Of a stretch of 64,000 bases of DNA, positions 24,293-32,731 are shown in pieces. Numbering within the stretch: the stretch's first letter is position 1; each line of letters opens with the position of its first letter. This stretch comes from Kocuria turfanensis (GTDB lineage Bacteria; Actinomycetota; Actinomycetes; Actinomycetales; Micrococcaceae), in the NCBI RefSeq assembly GCF_001580365.1, contig NZ_CP014480.1, positions 1 to 64,000 of the forward strand. Reading direction: 5' to 3'. The notes below the pieces were generated by a model, which worked only from the letters and a program-made list of their open reading frames with translations, made no database searches and was not told where the DNA came from. Both the position numbers and the translations under genes were made by a program.

Positions 24293-24325
24293 GGCCGCCA
24301 GGACCGCTACGCCCCGGAGGGACCC

Positions 24326-26278
24326 ATGAGCACCGAGCAGCAGACGACGCAGGCCGAGGACTACGCGGAGGTCTACCGCCGCAGCGTCCGGGACCCGGAG
24401 CGGTTCTGGCTCGAGGCGGCCCGGGCCGTCGACTGGACGCGCGAACCCACCGTGGCCCTCGACGCGACCATGGCCCCGCTCTACCGCTGGTTCCCCGACG
24501 GTGAGCTCAACACCTCCTACAACGCCCTCGACCGGCACGTGGAGGCCGGCCACGGCGAGCGCACGGCCCTGATCTACGACTCCGCGCTGCTGGGCGTCCA
24601 GGAGCGCTACAGCTACGCCAGGCTGCGCGACGAGGTCGCGCTGTTCGCCGGTGCGCTCGCCGCGCGGGGGGTGGGCAGGGGCGACCGGGTGCTGGTGTAC
24701 CTCCCGATGATCCCGCAGGCCGCCGTGGCGATGCTCGCCTGCGCCCGCCTGGGCGCCGTGCACTCGGTGGTCTTCGGGGGGTTCGCCCCGAAGGAGCTGG
24801 CCTCGCGGATCGACGACTCGCGGCCCCGGGTGGTGGTGACCACGACCGGCGGGCTGGAGCCGAAGCGGCGGATCGAGTACATCCCCGCGATCGAGGAGGC
24901 CCTGCGGCTGGCCCGGCACGAGCCCGGCACGGTGATCGTGCACGAGCGCCCCGGCTTCGAGACCACCGTGGAGCAGGCCGGGGAACGGGCCGGGCACGGC
25001 GAGCAGCCCGCGGTCGAGTGGCTGGGCTGGGACGCCGCCGTGGCGGGCGCCGAGCCCACGGCGCCGGTGCCCGTGGCGGCCACGGATCCGCTGTACGTGC
25101 TCTACACCTCGGGCACCACCGGCGCCCCCAAGGGCGTGGTCCGCGACAACGGCGGGCACGCGGTGGCCATGACGTGGTCCATGCGCCACATCTACGACGT
25201 GGGCCCCGGCGAGGTGATGTGGACGGCCTCCGACGTGGGGTGGGTGGTGGGCCACTCCTACATCGTCTACGGCCCGCTGCTCGCCGGTGCGACGACCGTG
25301 CTCTACGAGGGAAAGCCCGTGGGCACCCCGGACGCGGGCGCGTTCTGGCAGCGCGTGGAGGACCACGGCGTGAAGGTCCTGTTCACCGCCCCCACGGCCC
25401 TGCGCGCCATCCGCCGGGCGGACCCCGAGGGCGCGCTGGTGCGCAGGCACGACATCGGCTCCCTGCGGGCGCTGTTCGTGGCGGGGGAGCGGCTGGACCC
25501 CGAGACCTACGGCTGGGCCTCCCGGGTGCTGGGCGTGCCGGTGGTCGACCACTGGTGGCAGACGGAGACGGGGTGGGCGATCTGCGCCAACCCCTTCGGG
25601 ATCGAGCGCCTGCCCCTGAAGCCCGGTTCGCCGTCCGTGCCGGTGCCCGGCTACCGGGTGGAGATCCTGGACCCGCTGGGGCAGCCGGTCGCGACCGGCG
25701 AGGAGGGCAACATCGCCCTGCGCCTGCCGCTGCCCCCGGGAACACTGAGCACGCTGTGGGGCGACGACCGGCGCTTCGTGGACTCCTACCTCACGGCCTT
25801 CCCGGGCTACTACGCGACCGGTGACTCCGGCCACGTCGACGAGGACGGCTACGTCTACGTCATGGGGCGCACCGACGACGTGATCAACGTGTCCGGCCAC
25901 CGGCTCTCCACCGGCGCGATGGAGCAGGTCCTGGCCTCCCACCCCGCCGTGGCCGAGTGCGCGGTGATCGGGGTGGCCGACCCGCTCAAGGGCCAGCGTC
26001 CGGCCGGCTACGTGGTGCTCAAGTCCGGTGTGGAGGTGCCGGAGGAGCAGCTGCGGGAGGAGCTGGTGGCGCTGGTGCGCCGGCAGATCGGGGCGGTCGC
26101 CGACTTCAAGGACGTGACGGTCGTGGAGGGGCTGCCCAAGACCCGTTCGGGCAAGATCCTGCGCAAGACCATGCGGCAGATGGCCGACGGCGAGGACTAC
26201 ACGGTGCCCTCCACGATCGAGGACTCCGCCGTGCTCGAGGCCCTGGAGGGCGTGCTGCGGCCTCCGCGCGGCGGCTGA
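24326..26278 (+). CDS. prpE: propionyl-CoA synthetase
   Basis: AMP-forming acyl-CoA synthetase, 650 residues, activating propionate with ATP and CoA. The P-loop-like motif YTSGTTGAPKG, the WWQTETGWA motif and the C-terminal TRSGKILRKTMR with the catalytic, acetylation-prone lysine are clear. The N-terminal ACAS domain (DPERFWLEAARAVDWTREP) and FGGFAPKELASRI place it in the acetyl/propionyl group. A propionate role is inferred from its position opposite gntR-prpDBC. The GTNHXXD-type discrimination from acetyl-CoA synthetase cannot be certain by eye. Strong GGAGGGACCC ribosome-binding site. Confidence 0.93.
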   Translation: MSTEQQTTQAEDYAEVYRRSVRDPERFWLEAARAVDWTREPTVALDATMAPLYRWFPDGELNTSYNALDRHVEAGHGERTALIYDSALLGVQERYSYARLRDEVALFAGALAARGVGRGDRVLVYLPMIPQAAVAMLACARLGAVHSVVFGGFAPKELASRIDDSRPRVVVTTTGGLEPKRRIEYIPAIEEALRLARHEPGTVIVHERPGFETTVEQAGERAGHGEQPAVEWLGWDAAVAGAEPTAPVPVAATDPLYVLYTSGTTGAPKGVVRDNGGHAVAMTWSMRHIYDVGPGEVMWTASDVGWVVGHSYIVYGPLLAGATTVLYEGKPVGTPDAGAFWQRVEDHGVKVLFTAPTALRAIRRADPEGALVRRHDIGSLRALFVAGERLDPETYGWASRVLGVPVVDHWWQTETGWAICANPFGIERLPLKPGSPSVPVPGYRVEILDPLGQPVATGEEGNIALRLPLPPGTLSTLWGDDRRFVDSYLTAFPGYYATGDSGHVDEDGYVYVMGRTDDVINVSGHRLSTGAMEQVLASHPAVAECAVIGVADPLKGQRPAGYVVLKSGVEVPEEQLREELVALVRRQIGAVADFKDVTVVEGLPKTRSGKILRKTMRQMADGEDYTVPSTIEDSAVLEALEGVLRPPRGG

Positions 26279-26297
26279 GGACCGGCGCGGCCCCCGC

Positions 26298-27602
26298 TCA
26301 GATGGGGGTGCGGGGGGCGGCCGCCTCCGTCCCGGCCTCGCGCACGGCCTTGCGCCGCCGGGCGCGGTCGAGCAGGGCCATGCCCGGCCCGGCGGTGACG
26401 CCGTGGAGGACGACCGACATGACGACCACCAGCCCCACGATCCGCCACAGCGTCTGGTCCTCCGCGGCGAAGTCCCCCTCGGCCAGGGCGTAGCCGAGGT
26501 AGTAGACGGAGCCGATGCCGCGGACGCCGAAGAAGGCGATGACGCCGCGCTCCCACGGGCCGGTCCGGCCCCGGGCCAGGCCGATCCACCCGGCGACGGG
26601 CCGCACCAGCAGGAGGAAGGCCGCGGCGACCAGGACCTCGGACCAGCTGAGGCCGGCGAGCAGGCCCCGGGCCACGGCCCCGCCCAGCAGCACGAGCACC
26701 GCCACCGTGAGCAGGCGCTCGAGCTGCTCGATGTAGCTGTGCAGCACGCCGTGGTAGCCGTGGACCCGCTCGCCGGCGCGGATGGTGAGCGCGCACACGA
26801 ACACGGCGACGAAGCCGTAGCCCTCCACCATCTCGGTGATGCCGTAGGTGAGGAAGGTCGCCGCGAGCGCGACGAAGCCCTCGGAGTGGGAGGCCAGACG
26901 GATGCTCTCGACCGGGGAGCGGAAGAAGACCCGCCCCAGCAGCCTGCCCACGAGGTAGCCGGCGAGGCACCCGACCGCGATCCGCCAGCCGACGTCCACG
27001 AGGAGGAAGTGCGGCAGCCACGCCGCGGGCGCGGTCCCCACGACGCTGAGGGCCACGGCGAGGTAGACGAACGGGAAGGCGAGGCCGTCGTTGAGCCCGG
27101 CCTCGGAGGTGAGGCCGAAGCGCACCTCGTCCTCCCCGTCGAGGTCCTCCTCGGCTTCCGAGGGCTCCGCGACCTGGACCTCGGAGGCGAGGACGGGGTC
27201 GGTGGGGGCCAGGGCCGCGGCCAAGAGCAGGGCCCCGGCCAGGCTCAGGCCCAGCACCGACCACCCGAGCAGGGTGAGCCCGACGAGGCACAGCGGCATG
27301 ACGATGCCCAGCAGGCGCCAGGTGGTGGCCCACCGGACGCGTCCCAGGGGGCGGTCCAGGGCCAGGCCGGCGCCCATCAGGGAGACGATGACGCAGATCT
27401 CGCTGAGGTGGACGGTGATGTCGCTGTAGGCCACCGGGTCCGGGTCCGGGAGGGTCTCGGCCACGGAGAAGACGGCCAGGCCCGTCCCCAGGAAGACCAT
27501 GGGCATCGAGACGGGGGCGCGCATCAGCAGCCGCGGCAGCAGCGCGGCGGCGAACACGGCCACACCGGCGGCGGTGAACATCAAGCTCGGGGCGTCGAAC
27601 AC
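26298..27602 (-). CDS. cation:proton antiporter, CPA1 family (Na+/H+)
   Basis: A 434-residue membrane protein with about 12 hydrophobic helices. The CPA1 signatures are the helix with APTDPVLASEV (the unwound TDP motif) and the double-charged SEAGLNDGLAFPFVYL (ND motif) expected of electroneutral Na+/H+ exchangers. It should expel sodium or other cations in exchange for protons. The helices end in a short basic tail (RRRKAVREAG). An acidic loop (EAEEDLDGEDE) between the two motifs is unusual and might sense ions or pH. The GTG at 27602 has a GAGG site; the frame stays open to an upstream start at 27671. It converges with prpE across only 19 bases. Confidence 0.9.
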   Translation of the reverse strand: MFDAPSLMFTAAGVAVFAAALLPRLLMRAPVSMPMVFLGTGLAVFSVAETLPDPDPVAYSDITVHLSEICVIVSLMGAGLALDRPLGRVRWATTWRLLGIVMPLCLVGLTLLGWSVLGLSLAGALLLAAALAPTDPVLASEVQVAEPSEAEEDLDGEDEVRFGLTSEAGLNDGLAFPFVYLAVALSVVGTAPAAWLPHFLLVDVGWRIAVGCLAGYLVGRLLGRVFFRSPVESIRLASHSEGFVALAATFLTYGITEMVEGYGFVAVFVCALTIRAGERVHGYHGVLHSYIEQLERLLTVAVLVLLGGAVARGLLAGLSWSEVLVAAAFLLLVRPVAGWIGLARGRTGPWERGVIAFFGVRGIGSVYYLGYALAEGDFAAEDQTLWRIVGLVVVMSVVLHGVTAGPGMALLDRARRRKAVREAGTEAAAPRTPI

Positions 27603-27711
27603 CGGGACCTCGTTCCCTCGGCGGATGGGGCTGATCCCGAGAAGACTACGCACCGCTGCGGACGCGGGCACCGCGCCGGTGCGCGCCGGGGACGTCCTGG
27701 GCGGCGTCCGC

Positions 27712-28404
27712 TCAGCCGGCCCACGCGTACTCGAGCTCCGGGCGCCCGGGGGTGCCGTAGCGGGAGCGCCGGCGCACGAGGCCGCGGTCGGCCAGGTGCT
27801 CCAGGTAGCGCCGTGCCGTCACCCGCGACAGCGTGCTGCGCTCGGCCACCTCCCCGGCGGAGAGCCACTCGCCGCCGCGCACGAGCTCGGTGACGGCGGC
27901 CAGGGTCTGGGCGGAGAGCCCCTTGGGCGCGGCGGCGCGCACCGGGGAGGCCAGGGCCGCGAAGGCCCGGTCCACCTCGGCCTGGTCCACGGCCCCGGCC
28001 CGTCCGAGAGCCGAGCGGTAGCTGCGGTAGGCGGCGAGCTTCTCCTCGAACACGGCGTAGGTGAAGGGCTTGATGAGGTAGCCCACGACGCCGAGCGTGG
28101 TCGCCTCGCGGACGGTGGCCACGTCCCGGTGCGCGGTGATCACCAGCAGGTCCACCGACTCCCCGCGCGCCCGCAGGGTGCGGGCGACGTCGAGCCCGGA
28201 CATGTCCGGGAGGTTGACGTCCAGCAGCACCAGGTCCACGGGCCGGCCCGCCCGGCGGGCGGCCTGCACGGCCTGCACCGCCGTGTGCCCGGACACGGCG
28301 GTGGCCACGGCCCGGAAGCCCGGGGAGCGATCGACGTACTCCGCGTGGGCGGCGGCGGTCAGCGGCTCGTCGTCGACGACGAGGACCCGCACCGTCCCGG
28401 TCAC
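27712..28404 (-). CDS. CitB/DcuR-type response regulator
   Basis: A 230-residue two-component regulator. The receiver domain (residues 5-125) has the acidic pair VVDDEP, the phosphoacceptor Asp62 in LLDVNLPD, Thr/Ser in VITAHRD and Lys in LIKPFTY. The C-terminal half is a helix-turn-helix of the CitB/DcuR kind (GEVAERSTLSRVTARRYLEHL). Such regulators control uptake and use of citrate or C4-dicarboxylates. The GTG start overlaps the stop of the kinase gene (GTGA), a classic coupled pair. Divergent dctA is the obvious target. Confidence 0.9.
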   Translation of the reverse strand: MTGTVRVLVVDDEPLTAAAHAEYVDRSPGFRAVATAVSGHTAVQAVQAARRAGRPVDLVLLDVNLPDMSGLDVARTLRARGESVDLLVITAHRDVATVREATTLGVVGYLIKPFTYAVFEEKLAAYRSYRSALGRAGAVDQAEVDRAFAALASPVRAAAPKGLSAQTLAAVTELVRGGEWLSAGEVAERSTLSRVTARRYLEHLADRGLVRRRSRYGTPGRPELEYAWAG

Positions 28405-30029
28405 GGGACCTGCTCCGGCGCGGCGTCCCGGGGGGCGGGGATGGTCACGGTGAACACGGCCCCGCCGTCGTTGTCGAGCTCGATCCGGGCACCCCAGCGC
28501 TCCACGACCTCGCGCACCAGGTGCAGGCCCACGCCCCGGCCCTCGGGGCCGGCGGGCTTGGTGCTGACCCCGGGCTCGAAGACGTCCTGGGCGAGCTCCT
28601 CCGGAACGCCCATGCCGGTGTCGGCCACGGTGACCACGACGGCGTCCCGGGCCGGGTCGGCGTCGTCGGGCGCCCCCACGATCTCCACCTCGACCACGGG
28701 GCGGACGCGGTCGGCGTTGGCCGCGGCCGCCTCCACGGCGTTGTCGACGAGGTTGCCGACGAGGGTCACGAGGTCGGCGGGGGAGACCGGGACGCGCGGC
28801 ACGTCCGGGCCCACGGCGACCTCCAGCTCCACGCCGCGCTCGTGGGCGGCGGCCGTCTTGCCCACGAGCAGGGCGGCGAGGAAGGGGTCCTCGAGGCGGG
28901 CGAGCAGGTCCTGGGACAGCCCCTGGGTGCGCTGCCGGTCCGCGGAGGCGAAGTCCAGGGCCTCAGCCTCGCGCCCCAGCTCCAGCAGCGAGACGACCGT
29001 GTGCATCCGGTTGGCGTGCTCGTGCGTCTGCGCCCGGAGGGCTCCGGCCAGGGCGGAGGTGGCGCGCAGCTGCCCGGAGAGCCGGGAGATCTCGGTGTGG
29101 TCGCGCAGGATCACGACCATGCCGCGGCCGGCGAGCGCCCCGCCCGCCGGCAGGCTCGAGACGATGAGCGTGCGCTCCCCGACCACGACCCACTGCTCCT
29201 GCACGGGCGCCCCCGAGCGCAGCACGGCCTCCAGTGCCGGGGGCAGGCCCAGCGCCTCGACGGGTGGTGCGCTGCGCCGGCCGGGCCCGGCCGCGTCCGG
29301 GGCGATCCCGAGCAGCTCGCGGGCGCGGGCGTTGAGCACCGGCACCGCCCCGGAGGGGTCCACGAGCAGCAGGCCCTCGGTGGCCTCGTTGAGCACGGCG
29401 TCGTGCAGGGAGTGGACCTGGGCGAGCTCCTCCGGGCCCCACCCGTGCGTGACCCGGCCCAGGTAGCGCGCCCCGAGGACCGCGACCGTCGCGGAGGCGG
29501 CGAGCAGCAGCACCCCGACGAGGAGCACGGCCGGCAGCTGGGCCAGCGCCTGCTCGGTGAGCGCCTCGAGCAGCACCCCCGTGGCCACGAGCGCCACGAC
29601 CGTCCCGTCCCCGTCCCGCACGGGGGCGATCGTGCGCACCGACGGGCCGAGGTTGCCCCGCTCCGTGCTGGTCCAGACCTGCCCGGCGAGCGCCTGCGAG
29701 CGGTCGCCCCGGTAGGGGTCGCCCACCGAGGAGGGCCAGGGGTGGGTCCAGCGGGTGCCGTCGGGGGCCATGATCGTGACGAAGTCCAGGCCCGTGTCCT
29801 CGAGCAGCCGGTCCGTGAGCGGCTGCAGGGCGGCGTGCGGGTCCGGGGTGCCGGCGGCCTCCAGGACGTAGGGGTCGTCGGCCAGGGCCGTGGCCACGGC
29901 CCGGGTCACGGCCTCGGCGCGCTCCTGGACCGCCTCCCGCTCCTGGGCGAACAGGACCAGGGAGACCGCGACGGTCACGACCGCCACGACGACCAGCTGG
30001 AGGAGGAGGAAGCGCCTGGCCAACGACAT
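28401..30029 (-). CDS. CitA/DcuS-type sensor histidine kinase
   Basis: A 542-residue membrane sensor. The first helix (LLLQLVVVAVVTVAVSLVLF) is followed by an extracellular PAS-like (PASp/sCache) domain of about 140 residues, a second helix near 165-190 (LPAVLLVGVLLLAASATVAVL), a cytoplasmic PAS domain (EATEGLLLVDPSGAVPVLN) and a SpoOB-type kinase core. The phosphoacceptor is the first His of THEHANRMH. The N box is NLVDNAVEAA and the G boxes are ADTGMGVPEE and GRGVGLHLV. The family senses citrate or C4-dicarboxylates outside the cell. It is the promoter-proximal gene of the pair and diverges from dctA. Confidence 0.92.
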   Translation of the reverse strand: MSLARRFLLLQLVVVAVVTVAVSLVLFAQEREAVQERAEAVTRAVATALADDPYVLEAAGTPDPHAALQPLTDRLLEDTGLDFVTIMAPDGTRWTHPWPSSVGDPYRGDRSQALAGQVWTSTERGNLGPSVRTIAPVRDGDGTVVALVATGVLLEALTEQALAQLPAVLLVGVLLLAASATVAVLGARYLGRVTHGWGPEELAQVHSLHDAVLNEATEGLLLVDPSGAVPVLNARARELLGIAPDAAGPGRRSAPPVEALGLPPALEAVLRSGAPVQEQWVVVGERTLIVSSLPAGGALAGRGMVVILRDHTEISRLSGQLRATSALAGALRAQTHEHANRMHTVVSLLELGREAEALDFASADRQRTQGLSQDLLARLEDPFLAALLVGKTAAAHERGVELEVAVGPDVPRVPVSPADLVTLVGNLVDNAVEAAAANADRVRPVVEVEIVGAPDDADPARDAVVVTVADTGMGVPEELAQDVFEPGVSTKPAGPEGRGVGLHLVREVVERWGARIELDNDGGAVFTVTIPAPRDAAPEQVP

Positions 30030-30099
30030 GCCCGCCTCCTCCCCTCCTGCCCGTCCCGGCCGCCCGTGCCACCTGCCCGTGCCACCTGCGCGCGGTCCG

Positions 30100-30145
30100 G
30101 TTGTGGTCGGGCTGTGGTGGGCGTCACGACCATTATGACCACAAC
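30100..30145. promoter_or_regulatory. inverted repeat GTTGTGGTC...GACCACAAC in dctA/kinase gap
   Basis: A perfect 9-bp inverted repeat (30100-30108 and 30137-30145). TGTGGT recurs at 30113, 11 bp after its first copy at 30102. A CATAAT -10 candidate on the minus strand (forward 30132-30137) lies between the arms. The position in the divergent promoter region makes it a likely site for the CitB-type regulator. Confidence 0.5.
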
Positions 30146-30230
30146 GCGACAGGGCCGCGGCGGCCGGTGAGACTCGTCACAACGGCCCGGGCCCGGCCCA
30201 CGGGCAGCGCCTCCCCGCACCGCCCGCCGG

Positions 30231-30276
30231 CACCGTCCATCCGCACCGTCCGTCCGCACCGTCCATCCGCACCGTC
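30231..30276 (+). repeat. 13-bp tandem repeat, 3.5 copies, before dctA
   Basis: Units CACCGTCCATCCG, CACCGTCCGTCCG and CACCGTCCATCCG, then a partial CACCGTC, run straight into the AGGAG ribosome-binding site of dctA. The copies alternate A and G at one position. Confidence 0.9.
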
Positions 30277-30285
30277 AGGAGAAGC

Positions 30286-31725
30286 ATGGCCACCGTCGCC
30301 ACGGAACCCGTCGACCCGCAACGGCCCGTCCAGAAGCAGAAGAAGGACAAGACGCACTACCTGTACGTCTTCGTGATCGTCGCCGTCGTCGCCGGCGCCG
30401 TGCTGGGCCTCGTGGCCCCCGAGTTCGCCCAGACGCTCAAGCCCATCGGCACCGCGTTCATCGCCCTGATCAAGATGATGATCGCCCCCATCATCTTCTG
30501 CACGATCGTGCTGGGCGTCGGCTCCATCGCCAAGGCGGCCACCGTCGGCAAGGTCGGCGGCCTGGCCCTGGCCTACTTCATGGCGATGTCCACCGCCGCC
30601 CTGGCCATCGGGCTGCTCGTGGGCAACCTCATCCACCCGGGTGAGGGCCTGAACATCCAGGGCTCCGAGTACGAGATCACCGACACCGGCCACGGCGACG
30701 GGGAGGGCGGGACGATCGGGTTCCTGCTCGGCATCATCCCCACCACCCTGATCTCCTCGCTGACCGAGGGCAACATCCTGCAGACCCTCTTCGTGGCCCT
30801 CATCGTGGGCTTCGCCCTCCAGCAGATGGGCCCGGCCGGCAAGCCCGTGCTCAAGGCCGTCGGCTACATCCAGGCCCTGGTCTTCCGGATCCTGATCATG
30901 GTCATGTGGGTCGCCCCGATCGGTGCGTTCGGCGCGATCGCCGGCGTGGTGGGGGAGACCGGCGTGCAGGCCATCATCTCCATGGCCACGCTGATGATCG
31001 CCTTCTACCTCACCTGCGTCCTGTTCATCGTGGTGGTCCTGGGCGGGCTGCTGAAGGCGGTCACGGGGATCAACATCTTCCGGCTCATGAAGTACCTGGC
31101 CCGGGAGTACCTGCTGATCTTCTCGACCTCCTCCTCCGAGGCCGCCCTGCCGCGGCTGATCGCCAAGATGGAGCACGTGGGCGTCTCCAAGCCCGTGGTC
31201 GGCGTGACGGTCCCCACCGGGTACTCCTTCAACCTGGACGGCACCGCGATCTACCTGACCATGGCCGCCCTGTTCGTCGCCTCCGCCATGGGCAACCCCC
31301 TGGCCCTGGGCGAGCAGATCTCCCTGCTGGTGTTCATGATCATCGCCTCCAAGGGTGCCGCCGGCGTCACCGGCGCCGGACTGGCCACCCTCGCCGGCGG
31401 GCTGCAGTCGTACCGCCCGGACCTGGTCGACGGCGTGGGCATCATCGTGGGCATCGACCGGTTCATGTCCGAGGCCCGCGCCCTGACGAACTTCACGGGC
31501 AACGCCGTGGCCACCCTGCTGATCGGCAAGTGGACCCGGGAGATCGACCTCGACCAGGTCGAGCGCGTGCTCTCCGGCCAGGACCGCTTCGACGAGTCCA
31601 CCATGGCCGCCCACTCGCACGGCGCCCCCGAGCAGGACGCCCCCGAGCAGGGCGCCGGCGCCGACGGCGCCCGCGTCGAGGACTCCGTGGCCGAGAAGGT
31701 CGAGGCCGCCGCCGGCACCCGCTGA
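30286..31725 (+). CDS. dctA: C4-dicarboxylate:cation symporter DctA
   Basis: A 479-residue DAACS-family carrier for succinate, fumarate and malate. The hallmarks are IFSTSSSEAALPRLIAKM (serine-rich loop), PTGYSFNLDGTAIYLTMAALF and the late DRFMSEARALTNFTGNAVATLL, which match DctA and not the amino-acid branch. About nine hydrophobic helices precede a soluble acidic tail (about 50 residues with APEQDAPEQGAGADGA). It is divergent from the CitAB-type two-component system, which probably induces it. AGGAGAAGC precedes the ATG. The tail beyond the usual length is probably disordered. Confidence 0.94.
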   Translation: MATVATEPVDPQRPVQKQKKDKTHYLYVFVIVAVVAGAVLGLVAPEFAQTLKPIGTAFIALIKMMIAPIIFCTIVLGVGSIAKAATVGKVGGLALAYFMAMSTAALAIGLLVGNLIHPGEGLNIQGSEYEITDTGHGDGEGGTIGFLLGIIPTTLISSLTEGNILQTLFVALIVGFALQQMGPAGKPVLKAVGYIQALVFRILIMVMWVAPIGAFGAIAGVVGETGVQAIISMATLMIAFYLTCVLFIVVVLGGLLKAVTGINIFRLMKYLAREYLLIFSTSSSEAALPRLIAKMEHVGVSKPVVGVTVPTGYSFNLDGTAIYLTMAALFVASAMGNPLALGEQISLLVFMIIASKGAAGVTGAGLATLAGGLQSYRPDLVDGVGIIVGIDRFMSEARALTNFTGNAVATLLIGKWTREIDLDQVERVLSGQDRFDESTMAAHSHGAPEQDAPEQGAGADGARVEDSVAEKVEAAAGTR

Positions 31726-31828
31726 GCACCGCCTCCTGCCGACGAGCCGACCGCGCCCGCCGGACCCCACCGGGTCCGGCCGCGCCCGGGCCGGCCCGCC
31801 CGCGCCAGCGACCACGAACGAAAGAGCG

Positions 31829-32731
31829 GTGCCACGAGTGAGCCAGCGAAGCGACGAGAGGATCCCCGGAACGGGCGAGACCGCGGCGGGAGCCCTGGGC
31901 CCCACCGGCCGTCCCGTCCGCGACTTCCCCGAACCGCCCGAGCTGTCCTCCCACGGGCCCGCCCGGATCATCGCGATGGTCAACCAGAAGGGCGGGGTGG
32001 GCAAGACCACGTCCACCATCAACCTCGGGGCCGCGCTGGCGGAGCTGGGGCGCAAGGTCCTGCTCGTCGACTTCGACCCGCAGGGCGCGCTCTCCGCCGG
32101 CCTCGGCGCGAACCCGCACGAGCTGGAGCTGACGGTCTACAACGTGATGATGGACCGTTCCGTGGACGTGTGGGACGTGGTCCAGGAGACCGACGTCGAG
32201 GGCGTGGACCTGCTCCCCGCCAACATCGACCTCTCCGCGGCCGAGGTGCAGCTGGTCACCGAGGTGGCCCGGGAACAGGTCCTGGCCAGCGCGCTGCGCA
32301 AGCTCGAGGAGCACTACGACGTCATCATCATCGACTGCCAGCCCTCGCTGGGCCTGCTGACCGTCAACGCCCTGACCGCCGCCCACGGCGTGGTCATCCC
32401 GCTCATCGCCGAGTTCTTCGCGCTGCGGGCCGTGGCCCTGCTCGTGGACTCCATCGAGAAGGTCCAGGACCGGCTCAACCCGCGCCTGCAGATCGACGGC
32501 GTGCTCGCCACGATGTTCGACTCCCGGACGCTGCACTCCCGGGAGGTCATGGCCCGGATCGTCGACGCGTTCGGCGACAAGGTCTTCGACACGGTCATCA
32601 AGCGCACCGTGAAGTTCCCGGACGCCACGGTCGCCGCGGAGCCCATCCTCTCCTTCGCCACGGCCCACCAGGGTGCCGAGTCCTACCGCCAGCTGGCGCG
32701 GGAGCTGATCTCGCGCGGCGGCGCGCCCTGA
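31829..32731 (+). CDS. parA: ParA/Soj family ATPase next to scpAB
   Basis: A 300-residue deviant Walker ATPase. The P-loop is VNQKGGVGKTT, followed by DFDPQGALSAGLG (Walker A') and IIIDCQPSLGLLTVNAL (Walker B region). About 45 extra N-terminal residues are Pro/Gly-rich. No parB follows; instead scpA starts inside its stop (TGATG), which is the common actinobacterial arrangement and points to chromosome segregation or condensin loading. GTG at 31829 is preferred because of GAAAGAG just upstream; a second in-frame GTG lies 9 bases later. Confidence 0.93.
   Translation: MPRVSQRSDERIPGTGETAAGALGPTGRPVRDFPEPPELSSHGPARIIAMVNQKGGVGKTTSTINLGAALAELGRKVLLVDFDPQGALSAGLGANPHELELTVYNVMMDRSVDVWDVVQETDVEGVDLLPANIDLSAAEVQLVTEVAREQVLASALRKLEEHYDVIIIDCQPSLGLLTVNALTAAHGVVIPLIAEFFALRAVALLVDSIEKVQDRLNPRLQIDGVLATMFDSRTLHSREVMARIVDAFGDKVFDTVIKRTVKFPDATVAAEPILSFATAHQGAESYRQLARELISRGGAP

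Noticed and set aside
18445..31828. Genomic island bounded by attachment sites
   Set aside because: No tRNA, integrase, transposase or flanking direct repeat was seen; xerD is the housekeeping recombinase in its usual place.
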